Shown here: piece by piece, positions 34,067-42,572 of the stretch | How positions within the stretch are numbered: the first letter of the stretch is position 1 | Layout of the letters: the number at the start of each line of letters is the position of its first letter | Assembly (NCBI RefSeq): GCF_001439735.1 | Contig: NZ_JYLN01000015.1 | Coordinates: 1-64,000, forward strand | Source of the DNA: Pseudomonas paralactis | GTDB lineage: Bacteria > Pseudomonadota > Gammaproteobacteria > Pseudomonadales > Pseudomonadaceae | Direction: 5' to 3' | DNA: 64,000 bases | Made by a program: the position numbers and the translations under genes | The notes under the pieces: model-generated | Seen by the model: only the letters and a program-made list of their open reading frames with translations | What the model was told of the DNA's origin: nothing | Database searches by the model: none

Positions 34067-34173
34067 GTTAAAACTGACAATGCAGCGTAATCGGCTGTTT
34101 AACCCGCCGAATCGGCTTTTAACCCAGGAAGGTCCGGCCCACCCTCGACGCAAAGCGGCAGGCCAGAGCGTTC

Positions 34174-35220
34174 TCAGGCGCGCTTTTTCTGCTGTGCGAC
34201 CGGCTGCTGGGCCAGGCGGGCAAACAGGTCTTTGGGGTCAGCCAGGTCGGGTACCAGTTCCAGTTCGCTGCCCACGTCCAGCGCCTTGGCGACGTCCAGT
34301 ACATAGCGCAGGGCCGAGTAGTCCTCGATGGCAAAACCCACCGAGTCGAACAGGGTGATTTGGCGCGCATTCTCGCGGCCGGGCTTCTGGCCGTTGATCA
34401 CTTGCCACAGCTCGGTCACCGGCGAATCTTCAGGCATGTGCTGGATCTCACCTTCGATGCGGCTTTGCGGTTCGTACTCCACGATTACCCGGGCGCGTTC
34501 AACGATGCGCCGGTCCAGCTCGGTCTTGCCCGGGCAATCGCCGCCTACGGCATTGAGGTGCATGCCCGGTTCGATCATCTCGTCGGTGAGGATGGTTGCA
34601 TACGCCTTGTCGGCGGTGACGGTGGTCACGATATCCGCACCTTTGACCGCCTCGGCCACGCTATCAGCCAGGATCACCTTGATCGCCGGGAATGCCTTGA
34701 GGTTGGCGGCGAGTTTGGCGGTGGCCCTGGCGTCGATATCGAACAAGCGAATTTCGTTAATGCCGAGCATGGCGTGGAAGGCCAGGGCCTGGAATTCGCT
34801 TTGGCAGCCGTTGCCGATCAACGCCATGCTGCGGCTGTTGTCGCGCGCCAGGTAGCGGGCGACCAGGGCCGAGGTAGCAGCGGTGCGGATGGCGGTGGTC
34901 AGGGTCATTTCCGCCAGCAGCACGGGTTTGCCGGTGTCCACATCGCCCAAGGCGCCAAAGGCCATCACGGTCAGCATACCGGCCAGGGTGTTTTTGGGGT
35001 GGCCGTTGACGTATTTGAAGGCGTACAGCGAGGCGTCCGAGACAGGCATCAACTCGATCACGCCATCCGGCGAATGGTTGGCCAGGCGTGCGCATTTCTC
35101 GAAGTCCTGCCAGCGCAGGTAGTCGGCACGGATGTACTCGGCCATCTCGGTGATGCAGGTTTGCAACCCTTTTTGCGAAACCAGGTAGCTGAGGTCGTTG
35201 ACGTCGATATAACGGGTCAT
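34174..35220 (-). CDS. Ornithine cyclodeaminase
   Basis: A 348-residue enzyme of the ornithine cyclodeaminase / mu-crystallin family, which converts ornithine to proline and ammonia with bound NAD. The family pattern is clear: HPKNTLAGMLTVMAFGALGDVDTG, LTTAIRTAATSALVARYLAR, ALIGNGCQSEFQALA (the NAD turn) and HLNAVGGDCPGKTELD. MTRYIDVND at 35220 has AAGGAGT in front and is the start. It is 11 bases after ctlX, so both are in one operon. Confidence 0.9.
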   Translation of the reverse strand: MTRYIDVNDLSYLVSQKGLQTCITEMAEYIRADYLRWQDFEKCARLANHSPDGVIELMPVSDASLYAFKYVNGHPKNTLAGMLTVMAFGALGDVDTGKPVLLAEMTLTTAIRTAATSALVARYLARDNSRSMALIGNGCQSEFQALAFHAMLGINEIRLFDIDARATAKLAANLKAFPAIKVILADSVAEAVKGADIVTTVTADKAYATILTDEMIEPGMHLNAVGGDCPGKTELDRRIVERARVIVEYEPQSRIEGEIQHMPEDSPVTELWQVINGQKPGRENARQITLFDSVGFAIEDYSALRYVLDVAKALDVGSELELVPDLADPKDLFARLAQQPVAQQKKRA

Positions 35221-35231
35221 GGCAAGACTCC

Positions 35232-36158
35232 TTATTGAAATGAGGGGCGCACCGGCAGATGCACTTCGGCCAGCATGCAACGGGCACTGCCGCCGCCGAT
35301 GCGTTCGATGTTGTCGATATTCACCACCACTGGCCGCGTATGGCGCTCCACCTGCTGGCGCTGCGCCGGTTGCAATGCGCGCCAGGCGCTGGCAGACATC
35401 ACCAGCAGCGGCTGGCCGTCACGGTCGTGGACTTCGAGCATGTTGCCGGCGAAGGCTTCCAACTGGTCGAAGTCGAGGGCGAGGATGTCCTTGCCGGTGT
35501 CGCGCAGGGAGCGCTCCAGGGCCAGGCGTTCGCCCTCGTCGGGCAGGGCTTGCAAGCACGCCACTGCAAGGTCGCGGCCGACGCTCATCATCACGTTGCT
35601 GTGGTAGATCGGCGCGTGGTGACGGTCCAGCGCGTGGAACACGCAGAGTTGGTAGTCCAGACGTTCGGCAAACTGGCGCAGCGCCGCGTGATGGGTGCGC
35701 CCGGAATGGCAGGCGTAGCTGATGCGGTGCTGGCGGTCGAGCACCATGCTGCCGGTGCCTTCGAGGAAGATATCCTGTTGTTCCAGGTGGCTGAGGTCGA
35801 TGGTGGTATTGATCGCAAAGCGCTGCTCCAGCACTTGCAGCACGCCCTTGTTGCGCTCCAGTCGTCGGTTCTGGCCTTGCATGGGGTAGAGCACCAGGCT
35901 GCCGTCGGCGTGGCTGCTCCACCAATTGTTGGGGAAGATCGAATCCGGGGTGTGAGGTGCCGGGGTGTCCTGCACCACCAGCACTTCCACGCCGTGCCGG
36001 CGCAGGGTGTCGACATAGCCGTCGAATTCTTCCAGCGCTTTGTGCTGTGCACTGAGCGGGTCCGGCGGCGGGCGTTGAAAGCGGTTGTTGATCGCGGTAT
36101 CCGGGTTGAAGGCAAAGCGCGCCGGGCGAATCATCAGGACGGTGTTGGTGGTTTGCAT
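35232..36158 (-). CDS. ctlX: Citrulline utilisation hydrolase CtlX
   Basis: A 308-residue protein of the amidinotransferase / arginine deiminase superfamily. The probable nucleophile is Cys294 in GGGSARCMLAE, and the His of YHSNVMM (near 185) fits the catalytic partner; SIFPNNWWSSHADG and DIFLEGTGSMVLDR supply the acidic residues. Relatives hydrolyse the ureido group of citrulline to give ornithine, CO2 and ammonia. The next gene uses ornithine, which supports the call. Its own promoter lies in 36159-36341, which holds no other gene. Confidence 0.83.
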   Translation of the reverse strand: MQTTNTVLMIRPARFAFNPDTAINNRFQRPPPDPLSAQHKALEEFDGYVDTLRRHGVEVLVVQDTPAPHTPDSIFPNNWWSSHADGSLVLYPMQGQNRRLERNKGVLQVLEQRFAINTTIDLSHLEQQDIFLEGTGSMVLDRQHRISYACHSGRTHHAALRQFAERLDYQLCVFHALDRHHAPIYHSNVMMSVGRDLAVACLQALPDEGERLALERSLRDTGKDILALDFDQLEAFAGNMLEVHDRDGQPLLVMSASAWRALQPAQRQQVERHTRPVVVNIDNIERIGGGSARCMLAEVHLPVRPSFQ

Positions 36159-36341
36159 GGGGGCACGGGTCCATGGGGGATCTTGTGACGCTATTTTGTG
36201 CCATAGGGTGGAAGGATCCCGGCTGAAACAGCGGGGCAGCTCAGCCGGGAAAGCTGAAAAGGGGGATAAGGCAGCTGAATCGGCTGTTGGATTGAAATGG
36301 GGCAGGCGTGGGAGGGCAGCCTGCTCAATAGATGTTGTTTG

Positions 36342-36914
36342 TCACGCCACCAGAATGATCTTCGACACCAGCTCCACCACGGTCTTGGCCTGCAACTTCT
36401 TCATCAGCCGCGCCCGGTGCACTTCCACCGTACGGTGGGAAATCGCCAGGCGCAGGGCGATTTCCTTGGACTTGAAGCCATTGACGATGTGCATGGCAAT
36501 CTCCCGCTCCCGCGGCGTGAGGTCGCCGGTGCCCTGATGCTGGCGGTCCAGGCGTTCGAAGTGCCAGATCATCAGCTTGAACGGGTCTTTGGGGGTGAGG
36601 GTGTAGCCGTGGGACTTGGCCCAGAACACTTCGCCATTGTGGTGCTGCATGAAGCGTTCATCGGAGTAGAAGCCGTTGTCGCTGTCGAGCAGCCAGTCAT
36701 GGCTGCGCTTGCCGATGGCGTGGTAGTCGGCCTGGGACGGGTAGATCAGCAGGGTCAACTGATTGACCAGCGCCTGGCGTGTATAGCCGAACAGCTTCAG
36801 GAAGGCATCGTTGCAGTCGAGTATCACCCGGTCGCTGGTGACGATCTGCGGGGCAGGGGACAGCTTGAACGCCAGGCGTTCGAGGTCGGGGAATTGCTGT
36901 GCAAGCATGTTCAT
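36342..36914 (-). CDS. PAS-LuxR transcriptional regulator
   Basis: A 190-residue regulator. Residues 1-125 form a PAS-like sensor (LDCNDAFLKLFGYTRQALV, GEVFWAKSHGYTL). The C-terminal LuxR-type helix-turn-helix reads LTPREREIAMHIVNGFKSKE and continues with HRTVEVHRARLMKKL. It is divergent from the thiolase operon, with a perfect palindrome in the shared 130-base gap. It most likely controls that operon in response to a small ligand; the ligand is unknown. Confidence 0.85.
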   Translation of the reverse strand: MNMLAQQFPDLERLAFKLSPAPQIVTSDRVILDCNDAFLKLFGYTRQALVNQLTLLIYPSQADYHAIGKRSHDWLLDSDNGFYSDERFMQHHNGEVFWAKSHGYTLTPKDPFKLMIWHFERLDRQHQGTGDLTPREREIAMHIVNGFKSKEIALRLAISHRTVEVHRARLMKKLQAKTVVELVSKIILVA

Positions 36915-36950
36915 GGGGCATCCTGCCTCGTTGTTCGGTTCCCTGGCGCG

Positions 36951-36970
36951 CTACTTACCCATGTAAGTAG
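36951..36970. promoter_or_regulatory. Perfect inverted repeat between the PAS-LuxR gene and the thiolase operon
   Basis: CTACTTACCCATGTAAGTAG has two exact 8-base arms around a CCAT spacer. It lies 37 bases before the regulator start and 75 bases before the thiolase start. The arms GTAAGTAG resemble half-sites of FixJ/NarL/LuxR regulators. It is the probable binding site of the neighbouring regulator. Confidence 0.65.
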
Positions 36971-37044
36971 TTACACGAATTGGCGCGGGACCAGGGGTGG
37001 GTCATTGTAAGTAAAGTCCGGATCAAGAACAGAAGAAATTGATT

Positions 37045-38223
37045 ATGCCTGCTGATTGCGTCTCCATTGTTGCCGCTGGTCACTCCCGTTTTGGTCGCCT
37101 GGAAGGCACCACGCTGGAAGACCTGATCGTCCAGGTTACCCGTGAAGCCCTGCACGACGCTGCAATTGATGCGTCGCAAATCGACGCGCTGTTTCTGGGG
37201 CATTTCAACTCAGGGTTGGTGCCCGACGGGTTTGCCGCCTCGTTGTTGTTGCAGGCTGACCCCGGGCTGCGTTTCAAACCTGCCACCCGCTGCGAAAACG
37301 CCTGCGCTTCGGGTTCGGCGGCGATCCAGGCGGGAGTCCATGCGATTCTCTCCGGCAGCGCCGAGTTGGTGCTGGTGGTGGGCGCTGAAAAGATGACCCA
37401 CACCAGCACCGCCGCCGTCACCCAAGCCCTGGCCGGCGCCGGCTACCAGAACGACCCGGCCGAAGCCGGCCTGAGTTTCCCGCAATTGTTCGGCCGCGCC
37501 GCCCGCCAATATGCCGAGCGCTACCACTGCCCGCTGGGCTCAATGGCCGCCATCGCCACCAAGAACCACTCCAACGCCATGGCCAACCCGCTGGCGCAGA
37601 TGCATCGGGAGATGACTTTCGAGCACTGCAACAATGTGTCCCAAAGCAACCCGTTCGTGGCCGATTCCCTGCGCCTGACAGACTGCTCGCTGATCAGCGA
37701 TGGCGCTGCTGCGATCATCCTGGCCTCGCCCAAACGTGCACGGGCGTTTCGCCGCGAAGTGCAGATCCGGGCGATGACCCAGGTCAATGACACCTTGCCC
37801 ATCGCCCAGCGCGACATCCTTGCCTTTGAAGGCCCGCAACGCGCGATCCATGCAGCGTTGCGCGCAGCGAATGTGACCCTGGCAGACCTGAGCTTCGCCG
37901 AGGTGCACGACTGTTTCACCATTGCCGAGTTGCTGATTTACGAAGCCATGGGCCTGGCGCCCAAGGGCGAAGGGCATCGCGTACTCGACAGCGGCGTGGT
38001 GCGTGCCGGCGGGCGTTTGCCGGTGAACCTGTCCGGCGGGCTCAAGGCCAAGGGGCATCCGGTCGGCGCCACGGGTGTGTCCATGCATGCTTTGGCGTTC
38101 CGGCAATTGACCGGCGAACCGATCGGCCTGGCAGTACCCAACCCGGAGTTCGGCCTGGTGTTCAACATGGGCGGCATGGCGGTGGCCAACTACGCGTCGG
38201 TCCTGCAAGCACGCCGGAGCTGA
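37045..38223 (+). CDS. Thiolase-family acetyl-CoA acetyltransferase (SCP2-thiolase type)
   Basis: A 392-residue thiolase. The catalytic Cys is in RCENACASGSAAI (near residue 88), the HDCF motif in EVHDCFTIAELL and the catalytic His in GGLKAKGHPVGATG. The final Cys loop of degradative thiolases is replaced by NMGGMAV, as in the SCP2/thiolase-like group. It would cleave or form a beta-ketoacyl-CoA. It leads an operon with an acyl-CoA ligase (3 bases later) and a transporter. The ATG at 37045 is taken as start, not a TTG six bases earlier. Confidence 0.82.
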   Translation: MPADCVSIVAAGHSRFGRLEGTTLEDLIVQVTREALHDAAIDASQIDALFLGHFNSGLVPDGFAASLLLQADPGLRFKPATRCENACASGSAAIQAGVHAILSGSAELVLVVGAEKMTHTSTAAVTQALAGAGYQNDPAEAGLSFPQLFGRAARQYAERYHCPLGSMAAIATKNHSNAMANPLAQMHREMTFEHCNNVSQSNPFVADSLRLTDCSLISDGAAAIILASPKRARAFRREVQIRAMTQVNDTLPIAQRDILAFEGPQRAIHAALRAANVTLADLSFAEVHDCFTIAELLIYEAMGLAPKGEGHRVLDSGVVRAGGRLPVNLSGGLKAKGHPVGATGVSMHALAFRQLTGEPIGLAVPNPEFGLVFNMGGMAVANYASVLQARRS

Positions 38224-38226
38224 GCC

Positions 38227-39756
38227 ATGAACATTGCCAACTGGCTGCACGACACCCAGCGTCGGGCCCCGCAACGCCCGGCGCTGTTCAACGGCACCAC
38301 CCAGGTGGCCGACTACGCCACCTTCGCCGCCCACGTGCGCCAACGCGCCGCGCACCTGGTGGACCAGCACGGCCTGGTGCCCGGGGACGCGGTGGCGCTG
38401 CTGATGAAAAACAGCTGCGACTACCTGGAATTGCTCTATGCCATCTGGTGGATGGGCGCCGTGGCAGTGCCGATCAATGCCAAGCTGCACCCCAGCGAAG
38501 CGGCGTGGATTGCCGATAATGCCGAAGCTCGGTTGATCTTTACCGATGGCGGCCGAGTGTTTTCATCGCGGGATTTGCCGCCGCGCTGCAAGGAACTGGA
38601 CGGCCATCTGCTCCCCCCCAATCGTGGTTGGCCGACCCTGGAGCAACCGGTGCTACGCCGGGACCAGGACCTCGCCTGGTTGTTCTACACCTCCGGCACG
38701 ACCGGGCGTTCCAAGGGCGTGATGCTGTCCCATGGCAACCTGGTCGCCATGTCGCTGTGCTACGCCACGGATGTCGATGCGGTCAGCGCCGACGATGCCG
38801 CGGTGTATGCCGCGCCGATGTCCCACGGTGCTGGCCTGTACAACTTCATCCATGTGCGCTGCGGCGCCCGCCACGTGGTGCCGGCCTCCCATGGCTTCGA
38901 CGCCGCCGAGCTGTTCGGGCTGGCCGAGCACGTGGGCAATGTGTCGCTGTTTGCCGCGCCGACCATGGTCAAACGCATGGTCGAACAGGCGCGGCGCCAG
39001 AATTATCATGGCGCAGGCATCAAGACCATCGTGTATGGCGGCGGCCCGATGTACCTGGCTGATCTGCGCGAAGCTGTCGATACTTTCGGCCCGCGCCTGG
39101 TGCAGATCTACGGCCAGGGCGAGAGCCCGATGACCATCAGCGTGTTGCCCCGTGCAGTGATTGCCGAACGCCAGCGCCCCGACTGGGAGAGCCTGGCCGC
39201 TTCGGTGGGCCATGCGCAGTCTTGCGTGGAAATCCGCATTCTTGATGCCGCGCACCAACCACTGCCCACCGGCGAGCGCGGCGAAATCGCGGTGCGTGGC
39301 GCCACAGTAATGCAAGGCTACTGGCGAAACCCGCAGGCCACTGGCCAAACGTTGGTGGACGGCTGGCTGTTGACCGGTGATATCGGTTATCTCGACGCGG
39401 CCGGCTACCTGACCCTGACGGATCGCTCCAAGGACGTGATCATCAGCGGCGGCAGCAACGTGTACCCCCGTGAAGTCGAGGAAGTGCTGGCCCAGCATCC
39501 GCAGGTATTTGAAGTGTGCGTGGTGGGTGAGCCGGACGCGCAGTGGGGCGAGTCGGTGGTGGCTTTTGTGGTGACGCGCAGCGGCCAGCCTCTGGACGAG
39601 GGCGAACTCACCGCCTGGTTCCTGGCGCGTATGGCCTCGTTCAAGAAACCGAAAAAATATGTATGGCGCAGCGACTTGCCCAAAAACAGCTACGGCAAGA
39701 TTCTGAAGACCGACTTGCGGCAGTGGTTGAAAGCAGCGAGTATCGCCGCGCTTTAA
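38227..39756 (+). CDS. AMP-dependent acyl-CoA synthetase
   Basis: A 509-residue ANL-superfamily ligase. The ATP loop is FYTSGTTGRSKGVMLSHGNL, the adenine motif YGQGESP, the hinge TGDIGYLDAAGYLTLTDRSK and the catalytic Lys is in PKNSYGKILK. It activates a carboxylic acid as its CoA thioester, presumably the acid brought in by the transporter downstream, for cleavage by the thiolase. Chain length or ring type cannot be read from sequence. Confidence 0.87.
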   Translation: MNIANWLHDTQRRAPQRPALFNGTTQVADYATFAAHVRQRAAHLVDQHGLVPGDAVALLMKNSCDYLELLYAIWWMGAVAVPINAKLHPSEAAWIADNAEARLIFTDGGRVFSSRDLPPRCKELDGHLLPPNRGWPTLEQPVLRRDQDLAWLFYTSGTTGRSKGVMLSHGNLVAMSLCYATDVDAVSADDAAVYAAPMSHGAGLYNFIHVRCGARHVVPASHGFDAAELFGLAEHVGNVSLFAAPTMVKRMVEQARRQNYHGAGIKTIVYGGGPMYLADLREAVDTFGPRLVQIYGQGESPMTISVLPRAVIAERQRPDWESLAASVGHAQSCVEIRILDAAHQPLPTGERGEIAVRGATVMQGYWRNPQATGQTLVDGWLLTGDIGYLDAAGYLTLTDRSKDVIISGGSNVYPREVEEVLAQHPQVFEVCVVGEPDAQWGESVVAFVVTRSGQPLDEGELTAWFLARMASFKKPKKYVWRSDLPKNSYGKILKTDLRQWLKAASIAAL

Positions 39757-39789
39757 CAAGGATCGATAATCAGACAAGGAGTCCCCACG

Positions 39790-41130
39790 ATGGGCAATCC
39801 CGCACCAGACACCGTCCGCAAGCGCCGCCGGGCATTTCTCGGCGCCACCTCGGGCCACTTGATCGAGTGGTACGACTACGGCGTGTATGGATTTCTCGCG
39901 GTCTATATCGGCCAGGCGTTTTTCGTCTCCGATGACCCCACCACCAGCCTGTTGGCCAGCTTCGCCGCGTTTGCCTTGAGCTTCTTTATCCGCCCGCTGG
40001 GTGGGCTGTTCTTTGGCCCGCTGGCAGACAAGATCGGCCGGCGCAAAACCCTGATCATGGCGCTGGTGATGATGACTGGCTCCACGGTGATGCTCGGCCT
40101 GTTGCCGACCTACGCCAGCCTGGGCATCGCCGCGCCGATCCTCTTGATCCTGGTGCGCTGCGTGCAAGGCTTCTCGGCGGGCGGCGAAATCGGCACCGTC
40201 ACCAGCTTTATCTCCGAATACGCAGGCCCCGGTCGCCGCGGTTTCGCCACCTGCTGGTTGATGGTCACCGCTGTGCTCGGCTTGCTGTTGGGCGGCGCTG
40301 TGGCCAATGGCATGACCTGGATGCTGGGTGCCGAGGTCATGCAGGAATGGGCTTGGCGCGTACCGTTCCTGATCGCCGCGCCCCTGGGCTTTATCTCCAT
40401 GTACATCCGCCTCAAGCTTGAAGACAGCCCTGAGTTCCTGGCGCTGCAACGCGCCGGGCAAACATCGAGGGCGCCGCTGCGGGAAGTCTGGCAGTGGAAG
40501 CGCGCGATTGCCCTGGTGTTCTTCATCATCACCTTGCACAGCTCGATCTTCTACCTGGTGCTGACCTTCGCCTCGACCTACATGGCCAAGATCCTCAAGT
40601 TCGACAGCGGCACCACCTTGCTCTACGTGTTCGTCGCCAGTTTCTCGGCGGCCTTCGTGATGCCGTTTGGCGGGGCCTTTACTGATAAATACGGGCGCAA
40701 GCCGTTCCTGATGGTGATCGGCACTCTGGCGACCCTGGCGATGTTCTGGCTGTTCAAGTCGGCACCCACCGCGACCCCGGCGTCGTTCTTCGCTCCGTTG
40801 ATGGCGGTGGCGATTTTGTTCGGGCTATACGCGTCGTCGACCTATGCGCTGATGAGTGAACTGCTGCCGACGCGGATTCGTTCTACCGGGATTGCGGTGG
40901 CCTATAACGTGCCGGTGGCGGTGTTCGGCGGCAGCGCGCCGTTGATTTCCACCTGGTTGATCAAGGTGACGGGCGACATTACCTCGCCCTGGTATTTCTA
41001 CGTCGCCACCGGAGTGGTGTCGTTGGTGGCATTGGTGCTGTTGCGCAAGGAGGATTTTGTCGCCAGCGGTCACCCGATTCAAGCGCCTGCCGATGTGGGA
41101 GGGGGCTTGCTCCCGAAGACGGCCTCATAG
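39790..41130 (+). CDS. MFS transporter, metabolite:H+ symporter (MHS) family, with REP-derived C-terminus
   Basis: A 446-residue permease with twelve predicted helices. It has the MHS opening SGHLIEWYDYGVYGFLA, GPLADKIGRRKTL between helices 2 and 3, and RCVQGFSAGGEIGTVTSFISEYA. MHS members import organic acids with protons. The last ten or so residues (from VGGGLLPK) are read from a REP arm, TGTGGGAGGGGGCTTGCTCC near 41095-41114, so the tail was acquired from repeat DNA. It is the third gene of the thiolase operon. Confidence 0.86.
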   Translation: MGNPAPDTVRKRRRAFLGATSGHLIEWYDYGVYGFLAVYIGQAFFVSDDPTTSLLASFAAFALSFFIRPLGGLFFGPLADKIGRRKTLIMALVMMTGSTVMLGLLPTYASLGIAAPILLILVRCVQGFSAGGEIGTVTSFISEYAGPGRRGFATCWLMVTAVLGLLLGGAVANGMTWMLGAEVMQEWAWRVPFLIAAPLGFISMYIRLKLEDSPEFLALQRAGQTSRAPLREVWQWKRAIALVFFIITLHSSIFYLVLTFASTYMAKILKFDSGTTLLYVFVASFSAAFVMPFGGAFTDKYGRKPFLMVIGTLATLAMFWLFKSAPTATPASFFAPLMAVAILFGLYASSTYALMSELLPTRIRSTGIAVAYNVPVAVFGGSAPLISTWLIKVTGDITSPWYFYVATGVVSLVALVLLRKEDFVASGHPIQAPADVGGGLLPKTAS

Positions 41131-41303
41131 CCGACTCTTATCTCACTGATGCAGCATGATCGAAAAAACGGAGCCAGTCGTTGTTGTGATGAGGATGGGT
41201 CATTTGCGAGGAATTGACCCAAGGTTTTGGCAATGAGCTATACCTTAATCGGTTCGATGCTCACACACCGCCTTAATCAATGATCAACAAGGAAGAGACC
41301 ACT

Positions 41304-41780
41304 ATGAGCGATGTTCAACTGATCACCAGCGTATCCATTCAAAGCCTCACCGAGCTGTTGCAGGAAGCCGGGTACCGGGTCAACCAGTCCGAGCAAAATG
41401 GCGTTGTGCAATTGCTCAGCGCCAGCCAGGGCATCGGATTTGCCGTGCGTTTCGGCAACCCGGCGGCCGAGCAGGGCAGTTATGTGGACTTTACCTACAG
41501 CTGCGCGCTGCGGGTGCAGGGCGAATTGCCTGAGGGCCTGGCCCAGGTGTGGAATGCCTCGCGGCGCTTTGCGCGGTTGTCGGTGCAGGGGGAGTTCCTG
41601 TTGATGGAGATGGACGTGGTGGTGGCCGGTGTCGGCGCCTCGCATCTGCGTAGCCAGCTGGAACTGTGGGATCGCCTGCTGCAGGAATTTATCGTCTACC
41701 TGCGCGAATACAGCCAGCAAGCCGCACAGTTGCAGGCCCAGGCGGCAGCTGCGCCGGTCAGTGAGACGTCGCCCGCCTAA
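41304..41780 (+). CDS. YbjN-domain protein
   Basis: A 158-residue cytoplasmic protein of the YbjN family, which has a type III secretion chaperone-like fold. Typical parts are ITSVSIQSLTELLQEAGYRVN, GFAVRFGN and the FARLSVQGEFLLMEMDVVVAG segment. AAGGAAGAG before the ATG at 41304 is the ribosome binding site. The C-terminus is Ala/Gln rich. Function is not known; E. coli YbjN has been tied to stress and motility. The 173 bases in front of it show nothing else. Confidence 0.75.
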   Translation: MSDVQLITSVSIQSLTELLQEAGYRVNQSEQNGVVQLLSASQGIGFAVRFGNPAAEQGSYVDFTYSCALRVQGELPEGLAQVWNASRRFARLSVQGEFLLMEMDVVVAGVGASHLRSQLELWDRLLQEFIVYLREYSQQAAQLQAQAAAAPVSETSPA

Positions 41781-41812
41781 CTAAACATGGGAGGGGGGCT
41801 TGCCCTAATACC

Positions 41813-41911
41813 TGTAGGAGCGAGCTTGCTCGCGAAAGACTCACAGGCGCCGCGTTCATTCAGGAAGCACGCTTTATCGTTGACGTTTTTCGCGAGCAAG
41901 CTCGCTCCTAC
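41813..41911. repeat. REPIN (inverted relative to 1756-1854)
   Basis: Arms TGTAGGAGCGAGCTTGCTCG and CGAGCAAGCTCGCTCCTAC surround a middle section that is the reverse complement of the one at 1756-1854. A REP fragment, GGGAGGGGGGCTTGCCCTA, lies just before it at about 41789. Confidence 0.9.
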
Positions 41912-41972
41912 CCTTCATCAGGTTAATCGTTGATAGTGGGGCAGTAACCTACCGAAAACAAAGTGAAATGCG

Positions 41973-42563
41973 ATGCTCGCCACCCGTTTGACCCTGATCT
42001 GCCACGCCATCACCCCCCTGCAAAAAAATGGGCGTTTTCCCGACGATGAGTCCGTCTCGATGGACTGGCAAAGTGCTGCTTGCTCTCTGGCCGGACGCTA
42101 CAAAAAACCACCGCGCCTGCTCTGCGGCCCCGAGGCCAGAACCCGCCAGACAGCCGGCTTGTTCGGCGCCCACGCCGAGGTGGAAATGGCGCTGCGCGAT
42201 GCTGATTTTGGCGCGTGGAAAGGCCAGAACATCAGCCAACTCGATAGCGAAGCGTTGATGGCCTGGAGCACCGACAGCGCTTGCGCACCCCACGGCGGCG
42301 AGTCGGTGGATCAGCTCTGCGCGCGTGTGGGCCGATGGCTCCAATCCCTCGAAACCCACCCCGGCCATACAGTCGCCGTGACCCACCCGTTCGTGATTCG
42401 CGCCGCGATGCGCTGCGTCATGCAGTTCCCGGTCTCGATGTTCTATCGGATCGACGTCGAACCCTTGTCGGCCATTGAGTTGCGCTTCAACAGCGTCTGG
42501 CGCCTGCGCCTGGAAACTCACGCGTGGGGCGCAGATCATGGCAAAATCAACGCCCCGCACTGA
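41973..42563 (+). CDS. Histidine phosphatase superfamily protein with altered RHG motif
   Basis: A 196-residue member of the phosphoglycerate-mutase-like superfamily. The signature RHG is replaced by CHA (LTLICHAIT), so the nucleophile His11 stays but the first phosphate-binding Arg is Cys10. The second Arg (PEARTRQTA), the Glu/GGES loop (PHGGESVDQL) and the second His (VAVTHPFVIR) are present. It is 9 bases ahead of cobF. A role in cobalamin tail synthesis, like CobC, is possible but the motif change makes activity uncertain. Confidence 0.75.
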   Translation: MLATRLTLICHAITPLQKNGRFPDDESVSMDWQSAACSLAGRYKKPPRLLCGPEARTRQTAGLFGAHAEVEMALRDADFGAWKGQNISQLDSEALMAWSTDSACAPHGGESVDQLCARVGRWLQSLETHPGHTVAVTHPFVIRAAMRCVMQFPVSMFYRIDVEPLSAIELRFNSVWRLRLETHAWGADHGKINAPH

Positions 42564-42572
42564 GAGCACCCC

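Noticed and set aside
38653..40539. A 628-residue minus-strand frame across the ligase and MFS genes
   Set aside because: Shadow frame; both plus-strand genes carry full family motifs.
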